Shown: positions 57,470 through 64,000 of the stretch, one piece after another
Layout of the letters: each line of letters begins with the position of its first letter
How positions within the stretch are numbered: position 1 is the stretch's first letter
NCBI GenBank assembly: GCA_031213475.1
Contig: JARUPZ010000019.1
Location: forward strand, 3,932,770 to 3,996,769
Reading direction: 5' to 3'
Length of the DNA stretch: 64,000 nt
DNA from: Nereocystis luetkeana
Taxonomy: Eukaryota > Sar > Phaeophyceae > Laminariales > Laminariaceae
Notes under the pieces: generated by a model
Seen by the model: the letters and a program-made list of their open reading frames with translations, nothing else
What the model was told of the DNA's origin: nothing
Databases searched by the model: none
Position numbers and translations under genes: made by a program

Positions 57470-58252
57470 GCGTTTCCTACGAGTTTGTGGTTCGATTTTT
57501 GAGCTTCAGATTTCGACCCGATCGCATTTTCAGATGTGAAGTTGGCAAATCGAAACAGTCTTCCTATGTGGAAAAATCAGATTTATTGAGTGTGTAGAGA
57601 TTCGAGCAAATGCCGAGACCAACTGCTGTTTTTTTTTGTTTGGCGCCGCAAAGAGACGCGCTGGGTGCGCTGCCCTGCGCGTAGGACCCAAGCGTGCGAA
57701 GCAAGGCTGACTGCCTCTGGTCTGGCGCCAAATAGACGTGGCGAGTGCGCTAGAGCGAACCTGTGTCTTGGTATTTTGTGTTCCATTTTGTGACTGACTG
57801 CTGCTGCTGTACAGCAATACAGCAATGTAGTCTACGAGTACTCGTACGTATCCACGGAGAGGTGCGTGCCGAGTGCGCTTCTCTTGGTCTCTAGGCCCGC
57901 GCCCGGCGACTGGAGTCTGGCCACGGAGGGTCGGGCCGCCCGAGCGTAGGGCGCGAAGCAACGTCGCTATACCGCTCTGTCACAATCCAACTCATCGATC
58001 GTTTTGCTGCTGCTGTTTGCTGTCATGGATAACATCTTGAATTTAGTGAGCATGCCATTTTTCGATTTGAAAATCTGATGACCCAGGTCGTCGGATTTTG
58101 GGCCAAAATCCGACGACTCGGGTCATCGGATTCTCAAATCGATTTTTTTCCGTCGGATTTAGCATAATTGGACTGCATAAGGAGGGTCATTCAGTTTTGA
58201 GATCGAAGAACACAAATCTGAAGATCGAAATCGAACCGCATAGGAAACAGCC
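57470..58252. mobile_element. 0.77-kb TIR element T1, copy B (inverted)
   Basis: Reverse complement of 41444-42215 over its whole length, with TIRs GTTTCCTACG... and, on the right, CCGCATAGGAAACAGCC. Its right end almost abuts the left TIR of the Tc1-type transposon starting at 58256. Confidence 0.75.
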
Positions 58253-58498
58253 TTAACCCTTTTAGGACCGCAGTCCCGTTTTGGGGACAAACTATTACGG
58301 TGATACATTGTTAACAGGAGTAAATGCTTATTGAATCGTAACTTGGTCAATTCGTCTTCGATAACGGTAAATGGTAGCTAAGATTGTTCGCATGGGCTTC
58401 ACGGTCACGACTAAAAGATAAGAAATAAAAAATACTATGTTGTCACCGAGAAATAGATAAATATCTGGGAAAATTCCGGTGAATATTGCAACTATTTC

Positions 58499-59060
58499 AG
58501 GTGTTGACACTGTTCGGGGCCAAACAAGCCACATCGTCGGCAATTCTTTGTGAGAAACGGCGAATGATAGCTTGGATTGATCGCGTAGTCTATGAGCTCA
58601 CGCCGCAAAAAAAGTAATAAGAAAATAGCAAACACTCGGCGAGATATAGAGAAAAATATAAGAAATTTCAGCTGAAAATCTTGAAACCATTCCTGGTGTG
58701 GACGCGGTTCGGTGACAAACCAAGCCACAACTCTGGCAATTCTTCGTGAAAAACGGCGAATGATACCTTGGACTGATGGCATAGTCTGTGCTCTGACGCT
58801 GCAAAAATAGCCAAAAAAAAAACACATACTCTCGGCGAGTTATGGGGAATATTATAAGAAGTTTCCGCGGAACTTCCTGAAAGCATTCCTGGCGTGGATG
58901 CGGGCCGGTGCCAAAAGAAGCGATAACTCTGACAATTCTTGGCAAAAAACGGCGAATGATAGCTTGGATTGATCGCATGATCCGTGCGCACACGTTGAAA
59001 ACAAAGAAAAAGAAACTCACATACTCTCGGCAAGTTATGATAAAACATATTCAACATTCC
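58499..59060. repeat. Three tandem units of about 171-196 bp inside the transposon
   Basis: Units 58499-58693, 58694-58889 and 58890-59060, each containing ACGGCGAATGATA and ending in CATTCC. A partial unit lies at about 58392-58498. They lie between the left TIR and the transposase stop. Overlapping - strand open frames here are translations of the repeat. Confidence 0.75.
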
Positions 59061-59209
59061 AGGTATTTTTACTTTCATTCAAGCAGGACGCAACGGTCGT
59101 GGTTTCCGGAACTCGCAATCATACAAAAACTACCCCCCCACCGCCCCCCCCACCTCCCCATTTCACACAAATTGCAAATAAAAGCTTACTCACTCGTGTT
59201 ACGGACTCT

Positions 59210-60231
59210 CTAAACCTCACGATTTTCTTGACTTCCATTAATGAGGTCGGCTAGGTCGTCAGCCAACTCAAGCTCCTTCTGGGCCTCTACCCCGTCGTCC
59301 TCAACAATCGTCTTGTCGAGTACATCGTCTATGTCGTACCCTTCAGGCGTCTTAAGATTGCGGATGCTACCTTTGAGAACAGCATCGTTGGCTATCCACT
59401 TGTCCATCTCCCCAATCGAATGCCTGACCAAGTTGCCGCAGTTGGCCGCCCGCCAACCACCCGGTTGTCCCTCCCAATTGGGATCGCCGTACCAACGCAA
59501 CCGAATCTGCTCCCACACCTGTTTGATCTTGCGACCCGTCGCGAACTTGAAGCTAACGTACTGCTTACCGTGCTGCCAAAACAGCTCGATCGGCTGAAAA
59601 CTGGGCATGTACGGGGGGGTCCAGATCAACTCCCACCCCTTCCCCTGCATGTACCTCTCCACCTTCTCAAGTAGCTTGTCGGGATGGTAAGTCTGAAAGT
59701 ACGTCCGAGTGGCCAACGCTATCTCCTCCCTGCTTATACCATTGCCACACCTCGAGTTCGCTTGGGGAAACTTAAGAGGCAGGGTCTGGTACCTCGATGT
59801 TACGAGTCGTTCCCTTGCGGGTGACCCTGATCGATCTGACCCCGTACTTCTGCAAAAGTGCGGTGTTTACAGCCTTCGTGTTAGTTTCAGGCTCCTTAAC
59901 CTCCTCGTCGTACCCGTGGTGTTACGAGGCATTGTCGAGAACAAGAATTATTTTCATGTCTGTTCCGAACCGCGCCTCAAACGCTGGCTTAAGGCGCTCT
60001 GTGCACCATCTCTGAAACATTCCATCGGTCATCGCGTCGTGATAATCACCCGTTGCGTGTTTCGCTTGCCAGAGAAACTCTGCTGTTGGTCAGACTACCC
60101 AACTCCCCAGCCTGCCGCTTGGCCTCCATACCCTTACCACTCACGCAAAAGAAACCCTCGGGAATAGGGAACCCATCGGTACCCTCGGTTACCACCGGCC
60201 CGTGCTTCGTAATCGCATGCACCATGATCAT
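59210..60231 (-). pseudogene. IS630/Tc1-type DDE transposase remnant
   Basis: On the - strand, pieces in order: ITKHGPVVTEG (about 60210), TDGMFQRWCTERLKPAF (about 60025), and KIILVLDNAS with the second catalytic Asp (about 59950), where the expected Tyr codon after DNAS has become a TAA stop. NTKAV and YGVRSIRVTRKG follow, then a second stop. The last open segment (59716-59210) has WTPPYMPSFQPIELFWQHGK, which holds the third catalytic residue, Glu, in the PIE block. Two stops, at least one frame change and loss of the helix-turn-helix N-terminus make it inactive. Confidence 0.8.
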
Positions 60232-60277
60232 CCAAAATTTGAGTTGTTTGTCCCTGAAACTGCGGTTCTAAAAGGGT

Positions 60278-62594
60278 TTCCACGCTGGCATCCAAGCGTC
60301 TCCTGGTCCCCAGGTTTCCGGTAACTCTAATTTCTAGATGTTTTATCGGAACAGAAAAAAAAACATCCGCTATTTTAGCACGCTGCGCGTAGAAATTCGG
60401 CTAGTTCGTGCTTATCGGAGAGTGACGCTGACTTGTTAGAGGTTCATCACAGCAGCTTGTGTTTCTCTCGAGATTGATCCCCCGCAGGTTTTCAGCAGAG
60501 GCCTACACCTCGACCAAGAGATGCTCCAGTGGTCGCAATTGGTCGAAATTTGGGGTGCACAAAATGAGACAAAAAACAATCGCCAACTAAACTTTTGCAC
60601 TTGGCTTGCAGACAGCTACTCGTACAGCTCCTCACAGGAAACTACAGCCCGAGAAATTCAAGGATGCTCTTGGTGGGGTGTGTGAGGGCGTGGGGTGCGC
60701 CAGCCGACAGTCGTAGGCAGCGAGAAACGACCCACGAGGTGTTTTCGTGTATTCGAAGTTGCGAGCGAGTAGCACGAAAAGCTCGCAAAAACGCTAAAAT
60801 GTTTTATGTCACGCAAGGGAGCATAGCACAACGGCTACATCACCGATGAAGAAATTCCCTTCACTAGAAGATTGCTGTTCTCCAGGCGGAGGATATATCT
60901 CAGGGAGTCGTCGAAGATGCTGCTGTGCGCTAAAGTTCGTTCTCATGTTGGGCAGTAAGTTATTGGGCCCAAAGTAGTGCAAAAAGGGCTAAAAAACTCA
61001 GAATTCTAATCAATTTTGCATCAACGATTTTACAACTAGGAAATACGGATCTTCTTTGCAAATCTTTACTCTGCTGTAATTCCAAGTCGTATGTATATGT
61101 TGCCGAAACGCCTACGAGTACGCGCCGGTAGTTGACGACGCATTCCTGACGGTGCTAGCGCCATTGAAGCTCAGGCAATGCCTACGTAAGCCGAAAGCTC
61201 AATTCTCCAGGCTGACTTTCTTACGAGTTACTTTTGCTGGTGCGGGGGCCGGCACTACAGTCAGTACATTGTACTCTGAGCGAGTGTCTCAAGATTCTCA
61301 TTTGATCGGGTCTGAAGTTCACTATACACTACCTGGTAGGTCGTTGACCGTGACCCTCCTCATCTCCTGATGACGTACGCATAGCGCACCCCCTCGCTGG
61401 TCAACTCGGAGACTTTTCTCAGTCGGGTGTGATGACGTGATCACGCGATAACGTTACCATCACTGATGAGCACGGGAAACGATTGCGTTTTTAGTACGTA
61501 CCTTTATTATATCACCCCCTTGAAACCCAGGTACGCCGCCCGTCACGCACCAGCAGGGATTCGAGACGACGGTTTTTTTCCGGGCTTGTCATGGGCCGGT
61601 GGTCCGGGCCGGGCCAGGCCGATCCGAAAAATGTGACGGATCGGGCCGGGTCGGGCCGTGATAATGTGAAAGATGTGATGGGAGGGCCGGGTCGCGGCCC
61701 ATGAGTTGCGGGTTCTATACGGACCGCTCCACCCTGCCCGTGAGGCGACCCACCTGTTTTCGCGGGCCGGCCCGGGCCGCGGCCCATGAGTTGTAGTGTA
61801 CCACCTGATGCCTCGACGAGCCCCTCTGTGCGCTGACCGCCTGTGCTGATCTGCTCCTGACGACGAGAATCAGCTTTACCTCCGCTTCGTGGTCCTTGTG
61901 CAAATACCGGGATGTGATTGAAGCCTTGGTGCCGTTGTAGGCGTATAGAGGACACTGTTTGCCGTCTCCGCGACGCAGGCAGCGTTTGACGTTCCTGCTC
62001 GGGTTCGGCCCGGACGAATCCGGTTGTGACAACTTTCAAGGGACATCTTCTGACCGAAAGCTGTACGACGTTCACCTTCGTGTGCGTCGTTGTCGAACCG
62101 GGAATGAATGCTGCTGCTGTAGCATGGATGGGAAACCCCCGCCGAAAGATCCCTTAGGGCGTTACATTTTGCTCTGTTCGGATGACAGCTTTAGATCGAT
62201 CGCAGGTATTGTTCCAGCGACTGGTATTGCAGCAGCAGGCACGTGCTGCTGCTGCGGGCGTAGCAGGAGTAGAAGGAGTGGTGGATGGTGGTCCACCAGT
62301 CGGGACAGAAGCCAGCGGACGGGGCCGCTGGTGGAGCTTAATTGTGTTGGTAGCGGGTATGCGTTTATGTGTATATACCTCGGGAGCAGCTGGACCAAGG
62401 AAGCAAGCACGAAACAGTACGGCCCATACGAAAAGCAGACCCGGTCGCGCCAGTGGTCCAGTGATTCCCCTCGAATGCTGCTATTAATGGCCTTGATTTG
62501 CGTGAGTGCGAATCCCACCGTGATGAGAGTGTGAATATACGGCTGTAGTCGTAAATAAGGAATTACGATACCGGTGTCGTGGATGGCATCGCTC
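60278..62594. other. Unassigned; includes a GC-rich repeated stretch
   Basis: No gene supported. At 61600-61800 the sequence is rich in GGGCCGGG words, and CGCGGCCCATGAGTTG occurs twice (about 61694 and 61777). Long frames at 61512-62534 on both strands are low-complexity and lack domains. Confidence 0.4.
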
Positions 62595-62850
62595 AGCGTG
62601 GAATCAACTGCTGAGAGCGCGTAGCGTGGGTATGTTGGCGCAATTCGACGCGAGTCGACGAGGGAAGAAACGGCCGAAGCCCTGTCGCGATAAAAAATGT
62701 AAGGCAAAAACCATGGTGGGGAGGGGAGGGGGAGCCTGCTTTTGATATGTGACCTCGGATCTGAGTTACGACTAGGAGGGAGAGAGGAGATGAGAAGAAA
62801 TGACCAAGATAATAAACGGGGGGGGGGGAAACACACACACGGAAAAATGA
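62595..62850 (+). mobile_element. SINE body copy
   Basis: In + orientation it matches the body of the SINE at 2458-2815: GTCGACGAGGGAAGAAA, TCGCGATAAAAAATG, TATGTGACCTCGGATCTGAG, in the same order and spacing. The tRNA-like head is missing or diverged. It ends near a G-run at 62819. Confidence 0.6.
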
Positions 62851-63485
62851 AGAGAAACACAGAGTACATCATACCTGGTGTAATGCCTGGTATACATGAG
62901 TATGTGATCGAGTAGAAGGTTATTTATACGAGCTGTACATACGAGTACAACAGCAGCGCTTTCACGTTTTCATCTCGTGGTCTGCTTGTTGGCTGCGTGG
63001 TTGGGTACCCGGTAGTCTACTAAGGTAAGTGCTGTACCTGGTACATGCTTCAATCAGGTAATCATGCAGGCTGCTCCCCGGAGTTTTCAGAGAGCTTGCT
63101 TGTGGGGGCTGGGGTAGAGTCCGCTTCTCCAGGGTTGTAGCTTGAACGTTTATCCATGTTGCCAGTTGCTTTGGACACAATGCTTTAAAGATGATTTTCG
63201 ACCTACAATCAGCAAAATCACTTCCTTTTTGTGCCAGTTCTGACGAACAAGACCCTCCAGCGAAAACTGATTGCTTGCGCCAAGAATCAAGCGGGACCCT
63301 TTTAATAGAAACGCGGAGAAGTGCTCCAGAAAGCGGTCGGAATTCCACCGGGTGGATTTTGAGGAGTGTATCAGTGTAATTTACGGTCCAGCCGAGTGCA
63401 ACGGATACATTGGGCCTAGAAATTAGAAATCATTCCTGGAGCCCTAAAATACAATTTACCACAATAGATGGTCTAAGTCCAATTC
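62851..63485. other. Intergenic, no gene recognised
   Basis: Short frames only. One TACCWGGTA motif at 63035. Confidence 0.45.
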
Positions 63486-63488
63486 TAA

Positions 63489-63962
63489 TGCAGTCGGATA
63501 CGCAGTCAGTTGAAAAAGTCCCTTTCAGTTCGCATGAGCTTTTTCCCCGAAAAAGTTGAAAATTGGTCTTTCTCGCCTCAGAACGGGTCGGAGTTCTCTC
63601 CAAGATATATCAGGGGGTGCTTCCCGCTTCTCGAGGGGCCCGGTTGCAAGAAATCACCGGCCGCACTTTTTCGATCGAAATGAGGTGAGTATGATTGCGA
63701 TCGTGGATCGGATCGAAAAATAAGTTTTTTTCGATCCGATAGGGCGTTTGGATCGTTTTTGTCTGAGTTGAATCGAAAAAGTGCGGTCGGCAATTTCCTC
63801 TATCTGGGTGCCTGGAGATGCAGGAAACAACCCCAGATAGATCCTGAAGAGAGGTCGGACACATTGCGAGGCGAGAAAAACCAATTCCCAACATTTCCGG
63901 GGCAAAACCTCATGCGAACGTGCTTAAAGGGACTTTTTCAACTGACTCCAAATCCGACTGCA
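63489..63962. mobile_element. 474-bp foldback element, PIF/Harbinger-like
   Basis: Both arms pair along almost the whole element. The ends are TGCAGTCGGAT on the left and ATCCGACTGCA in place on the right, with shared blocks GTCAGTTGAAAAAGTCCCTT and CCGCACTTTTTCGAT. The centre is a tight hairpin (CGGATCGAAAAA, TTTTTTTCGATCCG) at 63707-63741. TAA is duplicated on both sides (63486-63488 and 63963-63965); a 3-bp TWA target is typical of PIF/Harbinger. No coding capacity. Confidence 0.8.
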
Positions 63963-64000
63963 TAAGAAGTGGCTGTATCAGTTGATCAGATTTATGATAT

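Larger units (their letters stand above)
58256..60277 (-). mobile_element. Decayed Tc1/mariner (IS630-type) DNA transposon
   Basis: About 2.0 kb between inverted ends. Left: ACCCTTTTAGGACCGCAGTC, TA in front. Right, inverted: ACCCTTTTAGAACCGCAGTT. The right TA is not preserved. It encodes a broken transposase on the - strand (60231-59210) and holds 195-bp tandem repeats at 58499-59060. The N-terminal, DNA-binding half of the transposase is missing: the coding remnant begins right next to the TIR. The MITEs at 10346-10441 and 33072-33163 carry the same ends. Confidence 0.75.
1772..63043. repeat. Dispersed 9-bp motif TACCWGGTA, 35 copies
   Basis: Exact matches to TACCAGGTA or TACCTGGTA start at 1772, 1779, 2024, 6810, 7409, 7416, 10241, 10502, 11566, 11595, 13278, 30988, 31566, 31573, 31580, 32526, 33310, 34660, 35970, 37495, 43500, 44997, 46675, 51101, 52643, 52657, 52867, 55225, 55250, 55673, 56603, 56610, 56682, 61330 and 63035. 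None lies in a well-supported exon. The core is CCWGG. Function unknown. Confidence 0.85.

Noticed and set aside
58598-59020. 140-codon - strand frame next to the transposase
   Set aside because: It runs across the tandem repeat units in shifting frames and has no domain.
58494-59060. CRISPR-like array
   Set aside because: Units of about 195 bp in tandem without short repeats and unique spacers; it lies in a eukaryotic transposon.
62162-62872. 236-codon - strand frame
   Set aside because: About half of it overlaps the SINE copy at 62595-62850 in antisense; the rest is low-complexity.

Overview
This window is nuclear DNA of a eukaryote: spliced genes with GT-AG introns, long non-coding stretches and many eukaryotic transposons. 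The best guess is a photosynthetic stramenopile, most likely a brown alga. The reasons are the plastid-type Rieske oxygenase and fibrillin domains, a possible heterokont-style bipartite plastid-targeting exon, roughly 1 kb introns, abundant CAG/CTG repeats and a chromovirus-type Gypsy element. This is inference; no rRNA or organellar marker is present.

Only two genes can be rebuilt convincingly. The first is a five-exon guanylate kinase on the + strand (11910-15776). The second is an eight-exon gene on the - strand (30645-22870) that joins a Rieske-type non-heme iron oxygenase to a plastid-lipid-associated (PAP/fibrillin) domain. One uninterrupted exon carries both the end of the oxygenase and the start of the fibrillin domain. 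Orphan exons are also visible: the first half of a CRAL-TRIO/Sec14 protein (55773-56225), a possible plastid-targeted first exon (34385-34639, -), an acidic nuclear-type first exon (41052-41277) and a weak one at 38244-38371.

Most other DNA is transposon-derived. 0-11 kb: copies of a non-LTR retrotransposon on the - strand, a tRNA-derived SINE, an 851-bp TIR element inserted in one LINE copy, and small foldback MITEs. 11-31 kb: the two genes, with LINE, SINE and foldback insertions in their introns. 31-44 kb: more MITEs, SINE pieces, microsatellites, an 807-bp hAT-like element and a 772-bp TIR element. 43-52 kb: a MULE/FAR1-type transposase gene with a SWIM zinc finger, split by a 6.3-kb Gypsy LTR retrotransposon (TSD GGTAC). 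The left LTR of that element has itself received a 921-bp repeat (R1). 53-58 kb: a third R1 copy carrying a hAT-like MITE with a perfect 8-bp TSD, the CRAL-TRIO exon, and a second copy of the 0.77-kb TIR element. 58-64 kb: a decayed Tc1/mariner-type transposon whose ends match tiny MITEs elsewhere in the window, a SINE, and a 474-bp near-complete palindrome.

The most unusual unexplained signal is a 9-bp quasi-palindrome, TACCWGGTA. It occurs 35 times by eye where about 0.5 would be expected by chance, and it is absent from about 13.3-31.0 kb, which holds nearly all of the two rebuilt genes.
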